From positions 574,335 through 638,334 of the forward strand of contig CBDFGQ010000007.1 of NCBI GenBank assembly GCA_965247295.1: DNA of 64,000 nucleotides. The letters are read 5' to 3'. This document shows positions 34,672 to 42,683 of this stretch, piece after piece. How positions within the stretch are numbered: the first letter of the stretch is position 1; each line of letters starts with the position of its first letter. The DNA is from CBDFGQ01 sp965247295. Lineage in GTDB: Bacteria > Chloroflexota > Dehalococcoidia > Lucifugimonadales > JAGWBF01. The translations under genes and the position numbers were made by a program. The notes under the pieces are model-generated. The model did not search any database and was not told where the DNA came from. It worked only from the letters and a program-made list of their open reading frames with translations.

Positions 34672-35847
34672 ATGCGGGATGATATTGCTCGTCATGTGGC
34701 ACTGCTCAAGGACCACCTGGTCTCCACCAGGCGCGACTTCCACCGACACCCCGAGCTGTCCTTTCAGGAGCGGCGCACCGGCGAGGTAGTGGCGAGCAGA
34801 CTGGATGGATTGGGCTGGGAGGTGAAGCGAGGGGTGGCGGAGACCGGTGTGGTGGGTCTTCTCCGGGGCGGTGGTCCGGGCATGACGGTAATGATACGGG
34901 CCGATATCGATGCGCTGCCCATTCAGGAACCCCAGGACAGGCCCTATGCCTCTGTGAACGACGGGGTGATGCACGCCTGCGGCCACGACGGCCATACTGC
35001 CGTGGCACTGGCGGTGGCGGAAATCCTGAGCGGGTGCAAGGATTCCATAAAGGGTCAGGTCAAGATGGTGTTCCAGCCCGCAGAGGAGATCATGAGCGGC
35101 GCAGCCCGGATGATAGAGGAGGGGGTCATGAAGGACCCGGCGGTGGACCGGGTCTTGAGCTTTCACCTATGGAGCGGGCTTGACGTGGGCCAGGTCTCTG
35201 CCCAGGCGGGTCCCATCTTCTCCAGCGCCGACGAGATAAGGATCGATATAAAGGGCAAGGGAGGCCACGGAGGGATGCCCCACCTCTCCGTGGACCCTAT
35301 CCTGATAGCGTCCCATGTCGTCACCACCCTCCAAGCGATATTGAGCAGGGAGATTCCCCCGTCCCAGCCCGCGGTGTTGGGGTTCGGCACCGTGCATGGT
35401 GGCACGGCCTTCAACGTGGTTTCCGACCATGTGGAGTTGAAGGGCACCGTCAGGACTCTGGACGATTCCATACGTGAGTACATCCTGAGGCGGACGGGCG
35501 AGATAGCTGAGGCGGTGGCCAAGGGCCTACGAGGCGAAGCCCAGTTTCACCACGTGCGTGGTGCGCCCGCGGTGGTGAACGATAGCGCCGTGGCTGAGGT
35601 GGTGGCAGAGGTCGCGGATCCCATAGTTGGGGAGCAAAACGTCGTAACGATACCGCCTCCCCAGGTGGGAGACGACGCCACCTTTTTCCTGAGAGAGGCC
35701 CCAGGGTGCTACTTCCTAGTGGGGTGTGCCAACGCCGGACGGGGCATAGGGGCACCCCATCACAGCGCCCAGTTCGATATAGACGAAGACGCCCTGCCTC
35801 TGGCCGCTCACATCCTCACCGAGGCGGCGTTGCGCTATTTAACCTAG
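34672..35847 (+). CDS. M20-family N-acyl amino acid amidohydrolase
   Basis: Zinc-dependent amidase or peptidase of 391 residues. TRRDFHRHPELSFQE near residue 18, IRADIDALPIQE near 77 (metal Asp), MHACGHDGHTA near 100 (metal Cys/His), VFQPAEE near 127 (catalytic Glu and metal Glu) and GAPHHSAQFDIDED near 360 (metal His) are all intact. Substrate may be hippurate, N-acetyl amino acids or an auxin-type conjugate. GGGAGG lies before the ATG. Confidence 0.93.
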   Translation: MRDDIARHVALLKDHLVSTRRDFHRHPELSFQERRTGEVVASRLDGLGWEVKRGVAETGVVGLLRGGGPGMTVMIRADIDALPIQEPQDRPYASVNDGVMHACGHDGHTAVALAVAEILSGCKDSIKGQVKMVFQPAEEIMSGAARMIEEGVMKDPAVDRVLSFHLWSGLDVGQVSAQAGPIFSSADEIRIDIKGKGGHGGMPHLSVDPILIASHVVTTLQAILSREIPPSQPAVLGFGTVHGGTAFNVVSDHVELKGTVRTLDDSIREYILRRTGEIAEAVAKGLRGEAQFHHVRGAPAVVNDSAVAEVVAEVADPIVGEQNVVTIPPPQVGDDATFFLREAPGCYFLVGCANAGRGIGAPHHSAQFDIDEDALPLAAHILTEAALRYLT

Positions 35848-35929
35848 TCCGGCCCACGAGCGGCGGGTTCAGAGACGGACCGTTGAAGCTCCCCGTGCCT
35901 TCGTGGTTCCGAGAGTAGAACGAGGCGGC

Positions 35930-36715
35930 CTAGTCCTCGGCCTTCACCGTATTATGCAGGACGCCGATGCCGCTTATATCCACCTCTACCAAATCGTTTG
36001 GCTTCATGGGGCTGGTGGCGCCCGTGGTCCCGGAGAAAATCAGGTCGCCCGGGTGAAGGGTTACCTGCTGGCTGATGTAGCTAATTATCTGGGCAAAGTC
36101 GTGAATCATGTCCCTGGTATTGGCCTGCTGGACCTCCTGTCCATTGAGCCTTACGACCACGTTCAAATTAGACGGGTCCACGTCGGTCTCGATCCAGGGT
36201 CCCACAGGGGCGAAGGTGTCTGAGCCTTTGGCCCGCCAGAAGGTCCAGTCGTCTTTCTGCCAGGCCCGCTCACTGACATCGTTGCCGCAGGTGTACCCAA
36301 GTACGTATTTCATCGCCCTCTGGCGGCTGATCCTGCGGCAGGTCTTGCCTATTACCGCCACCGCCTCGCCCTCGTAGTGGATGTCCCCGCTGGAGTCCTT
36401 GGGAATAATTATGGATTCCTCGTGGCTGATTAGCGCGTTTCTGCCTTTGTGCCATGGCTGGGGAAACTCGGATGTGGGGGTCTTGTCCTCGCCTAGTACG
36501 GTGCCTGCGAATGTCAGGTGGTCTTGGAAGTTCAGGCCGGGGCACCACATCTGCACCGGGTCGGTGGGGGCGAGCAGTTTCACGTCGTCGAGCTTGTGTC
36601 TTGCATCCGTGAACCTAAACTGAGTAAAAATACTCCCTCGAATCTCTATAACCTCGTCACCGTCGACCACTCCATACGCAACCCTTCTCTCCTTGCGGAA
36701 TCTGGCAATCTTCAT
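35930..36715 (-). CDS. Fumarylacetoacetate hydrolase family protein, second copy
   Basis: A 261-residue paralogue of the FAH-family enzyme at 30382. CPGLNFQDHL near residue 58, the acidic metal site YEGEAVAVIG near 107, YVLGYTCGNDVSERAWQ near 130 and IFSGTTGATSPMKPND near 225 are present. The ATG at 36715 is used: GGAGAGG lies seven bases upstream, while the frame open to 36910 has no conserved residues. Substrate not assignable. Confidence 0.9.
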   Translation of the reverse strand: MKIARFRKERRVAYGVVDGDEVIEIRGSIFTQFRFTDARHKLDDVKLLAPTDPVQMWCPGLNFQDHLTFAGTVLGEDKTPTSEFPQPWHKGRNALISHEESIIIPKDSSGDIHYEGEAVAVIGKTCRRISRQRAMKYVLGYTCGNDVSERAWQKDDWTFWRAKGSDTFAPVGPWIETDVDPSNLNVVVRLNGQEVQQANTRDMIHDFAQIISYISQQVTLHPGDLIFSGTTGATSPMKPNDLVEVDISGIGVLHNTVKAED

Positions 36716-36930
36716 CCAGCACCTCTCCATGGAGTTGGGCCACCTGCTGGGAATTTTAGCCGGTTGGCCCCTCGGGGGCAAGCCGGAAAGCCCCCGTTGG
36801 AGGGCCGAGTGTTGGCACAAATTTGCGGGTATTGAACGCCTTTGCCACGTCGGACCGGTGCGCCTCAGGCAGGCACCGGCGTGAGACTCGTGGTTGCCGT
36901 AGATGAGCACAGGAGGAGAAAAGTGGCCGC

Positions 36931-36959
36931 TTGAGCGTGGGTTGCGGGGGTGATAAAAT
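36931..36959 (+). promoter_or_regulatory. Promoter of tRNA-Asn
   Basis: TTGAGC at 36931-36936, a 17-base spacer, and TAAAAT at 36954-36959 with TG ahead of it. Initiation would be near 36966, 35 bases before the tRNA. Confidence 0.7.
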
Positions 36960-37000
36960 CCCTATGTAAGGCTTTACCCTCCAGGTCATCCCTCGAGCGT

Positions 37001-37075
37001 TCCCCAGTAGCTCAGCGGTAGAGCGGGCGGCTGTTAACCGCTAGGTCGTAGGTTCGAATCCTACCTGGGGAGCCA
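37001..37075 (+). tRNA. tRNA-Asn (GTT anticodon)
   Basis: Complete cloverleaf of 75 bases. Acceptor arms TCCCCAG and CTGGGGA pair, the D arm is GCTC/GAGC, the anticodon loop is CTGTTAA with GTT, the T arm is GTAGG/CCTAC with TTCGAAT, the discriminator is G and CCA is encoded. Its 3' part is read antisense by the recombinase frame that follows, and it marks the left border of the mobile element. Confidence 0.97.
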
Positions 37076-38658
37076 TCCCCCCTAATACTACGAAATTCCT
37101 TCGTAGCAGTTAACTCATCGGCGGCGGGGATTGGGAGTGCGTACTCGATGCCCACCTGCTCCTTATCGAAGTCGACGCGCCTGATGAACGTACCGATGAA
37201 AGTCTTGGACTCAAGGAACGAGGCGCTTTGGAGGAGTGTTCGCAGGTCTTGGACATAGTGTTCCATTAGGATGGCATCAAAGGGAGTCTGGTCTGCCTGG
37301 TTCATGTCATCCAGAGCTTCGTCTCTTTTTTCATTCAGTTCTCGCTGCTCGGCCCTCAGCTCCTTCAGCCTTGGTGCCAAGTCATCAATATCCACCTTCC
37401 CACTCTCCAGAGCGGCATAGACGTGTTCGAGTTTCTGATCAACCGAGCGGGCCTCCCGATCGAGGTGGTCAAGCTGCTTAGTGGCGCGGCGCTTGTTCAC
37501 CCGTATCTCCTCGTTGGTCAATTCCACAAGCTGCCGCAGGTTCTCCTCGGTCAGAATGTTCTCCTTGATGCGGTCCAGCACGAATCCCTCTAGTTTCTTG
37601 GCGTTCATTAGAGGACCCTTACGGACCGACGGTCCCTTCGTGAGCCTGGCATTGCACCGGTAGTAGAGGTACTTGCCGGAAGCTCCATTGGTTCCGATGG
37701 CGTGCGAACCGCACCTTGAGCAGTGAGCTAGACCGCTCAGGAGGTATTGGCTCGCGACGGTCTTGGGGTGCTTCTTGGAGGGACGCCTGGATGTCAGCAG
37801 AGCTTGCACACTGGCAAATACGTCCTTGTCAACAAGGGGCTCATGACAGTCAGGAACCCGTATCACCTCCGAGGCATCTCTTTTCTGTCGGCGGCCAAAG
37901 CTTTTGCTGTACCTGTTCCAGACCAACGTTCCTGCGTAGGCTTCGTTTCTGAGCAAGTGATTGATAGTGGTTGCCTGGAAGTGCTTGCCGGTGCGGGTCC
38001 GCAAGCCTTCTGAGTTCAGAACGTGCGCTATGTCCCTAGCCCCCTGACCGTGAGCGGCTAGGTCGAATGCCCTCTGTACCAGAGGAGCTTCTCTCTCATC
38101 AGGGGCCAGCGTCGCTCTTCCCGTTGCCCCTTGTGTAGTCGAGGAGCGCCTGTAGCCAAAGGGAGTGGCGCCGCCGTTGCGGTGACCCCTCGATGCGTTT
38201 TCCTTCATTCCCCTGATGGTGTCTTGGGAGAGATTGGCCGAGTAGAACTCGTCAAGCACCTCAATGATGCCCTCAAGCAACGATCCAGCGGGGCTCTCGT
38301 CGACCTGCTCGTTCATCGACACGACGGATATCTTCCTGCGCTTCAGGAGTGACTTGTAGATAACCGAATCTTCCCGATTCCGGGCGAACCTTGATAGCTT
38401 CCAAACCAGGATGGCGTCGAAAGGCTTCACTCTATTCTTCGTTGCGGCAATCATGTCCTTGAAGGCGGGACGATTCGCTGACCTGGCGCTTTCGGCCTCG
38501 TCAACGTACTCAGCCGCCACGTCCCATCCCCTGCCAAGGGCGTACTTCTTGAGGGCCTTCAGCTGGGCGGGGATGGAAAGCTCCTTTTCTGCCTGCCGCT
38601 CAGAAGAGACACGGGCGTAGATTGCTACCCTCATCTGGTTCGTGTTCGTTCTATTCAT
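37012..38658 (-). CDS. Large serine recombinase (integrase)
   Basis: Site-specific DNA recombinase of 548 residues. Resolvase catalytic domain at the N-terminus with VAIYARVSSERQ (nucleophile Ser about 18), then a Recombinase domain with ASRGHRNGGATPFGYRR near 155, a zinc ribbon with CSRCG and a later Cys near residues 312-335, and a coiled coil about 390-450. The final 20 or so residues (SPGRIRTYDLAVNSRPLYR) are read from the antisense strand of tRNA-Asn, so this C-terminus probably results from integration. The ATG at 38658 overlaps the upstream gene by ATGA. Confidence 0.93.
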   Translation of the reverse strand: MNRTNTNQMRVAIYARVSSERQAEKELSIPAQLKALKKYALGRGWDVAAEYVDEAESARSANRPAFKDMIAATKNRVKPFDAILVWKLSRFARNREDSVIYKSLLKRRKISVVSMNEQVDESPAGSLLEGIIEVLDEFYSANLSQDTIRGMKENASRGHRNGGATPFGYRRSSTTQGATGRATLAPDEREAPLVQRAFDLAAHGQGARDIAHVLNSEGLRTRTGKHFQATTINHLLRNEAYAGTLVWNRYSKSFGRRQKRDASEVIRVPDCHEPLVDKDVFASVQALLTSRRPSKKHPKTVASQYLLSGLAHCSRCGSHAIGTNGASGKYLYYRCNARLTKGPSVRKGPLMNAKKLEGFVLDRIKENILTEENLRQLVELTNEEIRVNKRRATKQLDHLDREARSVDQKLEHVYAALESGKVDIDDLAPRLKELRAEQRELNEKRDEALDDMNQADQTPFDAILMEHYVQDLRTLLQSASFLESKTFIGTFIRRVDFDKEQVGIEYALPIPAADELTATKEFRSIRGDGSPGRIRTYDLAVNSRPLYR

Positions 38659-38930
38659 TCTCTACCGCCTTTCGTCGTAGACTGTCTCACGCCCGACTCG
38701 GTGGGGTCGCTGGAACCATATTGGCTGTCTCTCAGGCGCTCATACCGGGCCGTCCTCCGCCACTCCCGCTCCTCCATGTAGTTGCGCAGGGCCTCGCGAA
38801 CCAGATCGCTCATGGTGCGGTGCTCCTCCCTCATCACCTGCTGAACCTGACGGGCCATCTCCGGGGGCAGGGAGAAGGTGATGGTCTGGGAGATCCTCGG
38901 TCTGGGTGTTTTCTTGTCTTCTGTAGTCAT
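38655..38930 (-). CDS. Ribbon-helix-helix DNA-binding protein
   Basis: A protein of 91 residues. ISQTITFSLPPEMARQVQQV followed by MREEHRTMSDLVREALRNYM is a CopG/Arc-type RHH domain (about residues 13-51). It overlaps the recombinase start by four bases, suggesting an excision/integration regulator or recombination directionality factor. An antitoxin role is possible, but no toxin gene is adjacent. Confidence 0.8.
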   Translation of the reverse strand: MTTEDKKTPRPRISQTITFSLPPEMARQVQQVMREEHRTMSDLVREALRNYMEEREWRRTARYERLRDSQYGSSDPTESGVRQSTTKGGRE

Positions 38931-39015
38931 ACAATGTCTTACTATATATCATCGACCATCCGGCCCTCTGGTGTCAAGGCGGTACGGCCATGGCCTCTGC
39001 CGCCTTCGTCCATGC

Positions 39016-39984
39016 TCAGATCACCTGATAGGCTTCGGGAATGTGCTCGAAGGAAGCCTGGCCGAGCTGGGGCGAGAGGACGGAGCGGTCCCGGTAGGGC
39101 ACGGCGACGAGGCACACCTTGGCCAGCCGGCCGTGCCACCTGACGGGCCTTGCGGCGACGGAGATGTCGTCTGCCCGCCAGAGGTCATACCCGCTTACCC
39201 TCTCGATATAGACGGGCCTGCCGGTCAGGATCACGCGCTCTGCAACCGAGCAGGGCGCAGGTGGGCTTCCACGGCGGGGGAGCAGGCCCCTCAGACAGGA
39301 GAGGGGTCGATTGCGCAGCCTCAGCCGGAACCCCGGCGTCCGGGCCACCACCTTTGCGATGAATTGGGAAGGAGCATGATTCACGGACCACTGGTGGGGC
39401 GTGCCCTCCTCCTCCCGCTCGTAGAGGACCGACATCAGAGGCTGGTGCTTCATCACCTCAGCCAGCCGCAAGGTCAGTGAAGAGTAGGCCCGCCCATAGG
39501 TCTTCTGCAAGGCGACCACATCCAGCCCGGTGGTCTCCGCAAACAGGGAGAAGAACTCCGGCTGCATGAGCACCGCCGCGGCGAAGGCGTCGGCCTGCCA
39601 GCACATCGTCTCACCCCGTGCGCGCGCCATTCTGGGAAAGAGGTCGTGGAGCCGCTCCCTCAGTATCTCGTAGGTCTCGTGGAGCACCGTGTGCTCCTGG
39701 GCTCCGTTCCACTCGTCGTCCAGCTGGATGACGTAGGGGCCGTTCTTGATGCCGGTGTGGACCCCCCTCATGCGGCCGTTGTCCAGGTTCGACCTGACGA
39801 CTATCTCCACGCCTGACCTCCTGAGCAGGGTGGTGATCTCCTCCATGCGGGGAAAGGTCGATAGGTCGAAGAAGTCGACGAAGGCGTCGGCCAGGAAGAC
39901 GGGGCTAAGCCTCTTCGGGGGATCGTCGCGCTCCATCAGGGCGCGGCAGAAGTCGCCCAGAAGGTCGGCGGTCGTTCCTATCAA
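39016..39984 (-). CDS. ImmA/IrrE-like protein with variant HExxE motif
   Basis: A protein of 322 residues. The HTVLHETYEIL segment near residue 100 and helices around it match the ImmA/IrrE metallopeptidase domain; the usual HExxH reads HETYE, so the second zinc His is Glu. A downstream GETMCWQADAFAAAVLMQPE segment is the family's second helix with its acidic residue. The C-terminal half has no match I know. It overlaps the XRE gene by four bases, the ImmR-ImmA arrangement that controls induction of ICEs and phages by repressor cleavage. Whether this variant is active is uncertain. Confidence 0.78.
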   Translation of the reverse strand: MIGTTADLLGDFCRALMERDDPPKRLSPVFLADAFVDFFDLSTFPRMEEITTLLRRSGVEIVVRSNLDNGRMRGVHTGIKNGPYVIQLDDEWNGAQEHTVLHETYEILRERLHDLFPRMARARGETMCWQADAFAAAVLMQPEFFSLFAETTGLDVVALQKTYGRAYSSLTLRLAEVMKHQPLMSVLYEREEEGTPHQWSVNHAPSQFIAKVVARTPGFRLRLRNRPLSCLRGLLPRRGSPPAPCSVAERVILTGRPVYIERVSGYDLWRADDISVAARPVRWHGRLAKVCLVAVPYRDRSVLSPQLGQASFEHIPEAYQVI

Positions 39985-40385
39985 AGTAGCCTCCTTCCAC
40001 TGTATCGCTCGTACAGCTCCACGATGAATCTCTTGGACTCAGTTGAGAGAGGGCCTCGGGGCCGGGTGCCCACCCGGAAGACAGGGTCGGAAATGACGTA
40101 CTGGTAGGCTCGCTCCACCTCTTCGGCTTCATCCCCTTTGGGTTCCTCCTCGTCCTCCAGGTGGCCGGCCCGCTGCATGAGGTGACGGAAGGGGACGCCG
40201 TAGAGGTTGGCCAGGCGCTTCAAAACGTCGGTGCCGGGTCTGACCTTCTCCTTCTCTATCTGGGACAGGTAGGAGCTGGAGATGCCGGTGAGTCGCTGCA
40301 CCTCCCTGAGGCTGGTCTGGCCCCGAAGACGTTTCAAGAGCGGCCCGATTTCCAGGTCCCCGTAGTCGTTTTCTTCAGTGGCCAT
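39981..40385 (-). CDS. XRE-family repressor (ImmR-like)
   Basis: A protein of 134 residues with a helix-turn-helix at about residues 15-70: LLKRLRGQTSLREVQRLTGI, SSSYLSQIEKEKVRPGTDVL, then LANLYGVPFRHLM. The C-terminal part is acidic and helical. It probably represses the element's genes and is the target of the ImmA-like protein encoded downstream. The ATG at 40385 is preferred over 40397, with GGAGCGAG upstream. Divergent from the small HTH genes. Confidence 0.85.
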   Translation of the reverse strand: MATEENDYGDLEIGPLLKRLRGQTSLREVQRLTGISSSYLSQIEKEKVRPGTDVLKRLANLYGVPFRHLMQRAGHLEDEEEPKGDEAEEVERAYQYVISDPVFRVGTRPRGPLSTESKRFIVELYERYSGRRLL

Positions 40386-40513
40386 CGCTCGCTCCATTCC
40401 ACTCAGGTGCGTAACACTCTAGTATCGCACTGTGCCAGCGTGATTGCAGCGTGATAATTGTTGCATTGTAGCGAGCACTTGTCAATATGGGGCAGCCAAT
40501 ACCGTCAGGACCA

Positions 40514-40542
40514 TTGCTGATGTGTTAGTATATTGATACATT
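40514..40542 (+). promoter_or_regulatory. Candidate promoter/operator between divergent regulators
   Basis: TTGCTG at 40514-40519, 17 bases, TACATT at 40537-40542. A short dyad GTAT-N4-ATAC lies inside (40528-40539) in an unusually AT-rich stretch of the 252-base gap between the XRE gene and the small plus-strand genes. It is a plausible operator, but weakly supported. Confidence 0.35.
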
Positions 40543-40637
40543 AGAGCATAAACAAACATCTGTTCGCTCGGACGATTCTACACCTCTGGCGCCCCGGACA
40601 CAAGGCGCGTCCGGCAGCCGGAAATCTCCGTAAGAGG

Positions 40638-40853
40638 ATGCTCGTGAGTAGAGAGCTACGGCTCACAAGAGAGCAGGAACGCATACGCATGCAGGGCCTC
40701 AGAATCCTGGCCCGCATGATCGTGCGCGCTCACCTGGCATCCCTGCTCGAAGGGCCTGCTCAGAGGAACGGCGCCGAGCCGGGAAACGATGGGGAGGGTT
40801 CCGAGGCCCCTGAAGGGGAGATCTCGGAGAGGTTTGGCGAAGATGGCGGGTAA
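40638..40853 (+). CDS. Small hypothetical protein of the element
   Basis: A protein of 71 residues with a basic helical N-terminal half and an acidic Gly/Glu-rich C-terminal half. I do not recognise it. Its stop overlaps the start region of the next HTH gene, and it is the first gene of the plus-strand run controlled from the divergent promoter region. Confidence 0.5.
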   Translation: MLVSRELRLTREQERIRMQGLRILARMIVRAHLASLLEGPAQRNGAEPGNDGEGSEAPEGEISERFGEDGG

Positions 40854-41085
40854 GCGCCGTGCGGTGAAGGTCCAGGTGAAGCCCCACGGATTGTGGACCA
40901 TCCTCAACCGGCTCAGCATGTCCCAGAACGAGCTGGCCGACCTTGTGGGCACCAGCTCCAGCTACATCTCGCAGATGGTCAACGGCCAACGATTTCCATC
41001 CGGCCCCATGCGCCGCCGGATGCTGAAAGCCCTGGACGACCCCCCTTTCGACGAAGTGGTCATCGTAGTGAACGGTCATGAGTAG
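40843..41085 (+). CDS. XRE-type helix-turn-helix protein
   Basis: A protein of 80 residues from the ATG at 40843. SQNELADLVGTSSSYISQMV near residue 27 and NGQRFPSGPMRRRMLKAL after it form a standard Cro/CI HTH, with a basic start. It overlaps the preceding gene by 11 bases and the next by eight. Likely a DNA-binding regulator of the element. Confidence 0.75.
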   Translation: MAGKRRAVKVQVKPHGLWTILNRLSMSQNELADLVGTSSSYISQMVNGQRFPSGPMRRRMLKALDDPPFDEVVIVVNGHE

Positions 41086-41362
41086 CGGTACACAGACTCC
41101 CTCTGCGCTGTTCCAGCCCGGCGTCTCCCTCTTGCCCGAGGACTTTGGCGAACGACTCAAGCTGGTGAAGGAGATCACCGGACTCTCCTGGGAGGGTTTG
41201 GCTGTCTGCCTTGGCGTGGACATCAAGCAGGTGCTGCGCTGGCGGAACGGCGCAGCGCCCAACGGCGGAGCGATGCTTGCGCTGGTGCGCTTGGCGACGC
41301 TGGTGCCCGAGGGATTGGGTGAGCTGCTGGACGAGGATGTAATCGTCCACAGGAGGAATTAG
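41078..41362 (+). CDS. Small HTH protein, tandem paralogue 1
   Basis: A protein of 94 residues. LPEDFGERLKLVKEITGLSW, EGLAVCLGVDIKQVLRWRNG and GGAMLALVRLA form an XRE-like HTH with the recognition helix in VDIKQVLRW. It is the first of three adjacent genes sharing this layout. Confidence 0.75.
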   Translation: MSSGTQTPSALFQPGVSLLPEDFGERLKLVKEITGLSWEGLAVCLGVDIKQVLRWRNGAAPNGGAMLALVRLATLVPEGLGELLDEDVIVHRRN

Positions 41363-41366
41363 GCAC

Positions 41367-41642
41367 ATGGAGCGTCGAAGGCGAACCAAACGGACACACT
41401 CATGTCCCCTTCCAGACGACTTCCCTCAGAGGTTGAAGCGTCTCAAGGACGCCTCCGGCCTGGGGTGGAAGGCCCTTGCCCGTAGCCTAGGAGTGAGCTA
41501 TTTGCGGGTTCGCCGGTGGCGTCGGGGCATGGAGCCTTCAGGGGGTGCGATGCTAGCAATCTTCCTATTCGCGTCTGAGTTTCCCGGTGGCATGGATGCG
41601 ATGCTCCACGGGACGGCCGAGGCCCCGCTCGCGGAGGAGTAG
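41367..41642 (+). CDS. Small HTH protein, tandem paralogue 2
   Basis: A protein of 91 residues. LPDDFPQRLKRLKDASGLGW, KALARSLGVSYLRVRRWRRG and GGAMLAIFLFA align with the neighbouring genes. The start follows GAGGAATTAGGCAC, nearly the same string that precedes paralogue 3, so the spacer was duplicated with the gene. Confidence 0.75.
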   Translation: MERRRRTKRTHSCPLPDDFPQRLKRLKDASGLGWKALARSLGVSYLRVRRWRRGMEPSGGAMLAIFLFASEFPGGMDAMLHGTAEAPLAEE

Positions 41643-41646
41643 GCAC

Positions 41647-41958
41647 ATGGGCCGCCAGCGATGGGTCTACCACATAGAGCACTCTCGGTTCCCGCCTGAC
41701 TTCCCGGAGCGATTGAAACGGTTCAAGGAAGCCTCGGGGCTCTCCTGGCGGGGTCTGGCGCGCCGCCTCCGCATAGACATCCGCATGCTGCATCGTTGGC
41801 GCAACGGGGTTCAGCCCGGTTCGGGTCATGTGGTAGCCCTCTATGAGACGGCGGCCGAGATGGGACTGCTTCATCACTTTCTTCCAGCTCTGGGAGAGCC
41901 GGAGACCGTCACCGCCTCACAACTCCCTGCGGGTCGCGCCTGGATGCCTCCCGGTTGA
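41647..41958 (+). CDS. Small HTH protein, tandem paralogue 3
   Basis: A protein of 103 residues from the ATG at 41647, preceded by GAGGAGTAGGCAC. FPPDFPERLKRFKEASGLSW, RGLARRLRIDIRMLHRWRNG and a less conserved third block align with the two genes before it. It overlaps the convergent DUF3800 gene by 50 bases. Confidence 0.72.
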   Translation: MGRQRWVYHIEHSRFPPDFPERLKRFKEASGLSWRGLARRLRIDIRMLHRWRNGVQPGSGHVVALYETAAEMGLLHHFLPALGEPETVTASQLPAGRAWMPPG

Positions 41959-42667
41959 TCGCCACGCCGAGGATCCCGAAGGCTTGGTCTATTCCGTAGT
42001 CCTCCACCCTGGGGATGGGCGCTTCCTCCTGTTTGAGCAGGGCGTGAGCGATGAAGTCTGCCATCTGAAGCAGGTAGTCGCTCTTGGAGCTTCGGAAGGC
42101 GGGATCGCCGATGATCTGCTCGATGGGGATGTTCCTCGTCTTCTCCCCGTCCTCCCACGCCTCGTAGCGGCTGGGCACCTGGTTGCGCACCTTGAGCCTC
42201 CGGTAGAGGCGGGAGATCATCTCCTCCCTGCCCTCGTCGAAGATGAGGAAGGCGTGGCGTTCCGCCGCCGATACGGAGGTGTTGATGCGGTTGAGGAGCC
42301 GGTTGAGGCTGGCCTGCTCATGATTGCGGCTCCGGGGCTTATGAAGGCAGACGTTGATGACCTCGATGCCGCCCAGATTCCTGGCCGCGGCCTCCAGTCT
42401 ACGAAGGCCGCTCAGGAAGACCTCCGCACCGTGCTGTGGGGAGAGCCGCTCGTTGGCGTCGCCGTTCTTTGCCAAGAGTCCCCTTCCGGCCAGCAGGTCG
42501 CAGGCGTGAAGCTCCCGGTCGAGGGGGATGCCGTAGCGGTCCCTGAGCTCCAACCGCCAGGCGTGGATATCGGTGAACAGGTCGTTCCACTTATTCGAGT
42601 CCACGCCCAGCGCTGAGCGGACGTAGTAGCGGGGACCCTCGGACTCGTCGATGTAGTACAGTCGCAT
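41909..42667 (-). CDS. DUF3800 domain protein
   Basis: A protein of 252 residues. It opens with MRLYYIDESEG, the DUF3800 Asp-Glu-Ser motif, and has LIFDEGREE near residue 142 and KSDYLLQMADFIAHALLK near 193, with conserved Asp residues consistent with an RNase H-like nuclease fold. The function is unproven; such genes are frequent in mobile and defence-rich regions. AGGAGAG precedes the ATG. Confidence 0.82.
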   Translation of the reverse strand: MRLYYIDESEGPRYYVRSALGVDSNKWNDLFTDIHAWRLELRDRYGIPLDRELHACDLLAGRGLLAKNGDANERLSPQHGAEVFLSGLRRLEAAARNLGGIEVINVCLHKPRSRNHEQASLNRLLNRINTSVSAAERHAFLIFDEGREEMISRLYRRLKVRNQVPSRYEAWEDGEKTRNIPIEQIIGDPAFRSSKSDYLLQMADFIAHALLKQEEAPIPRVEDYGIDQAFGILGVAINREASRRDPQGVVRR

Positions 42668-42683
42668 GGTCTCGCTCTCCTTG

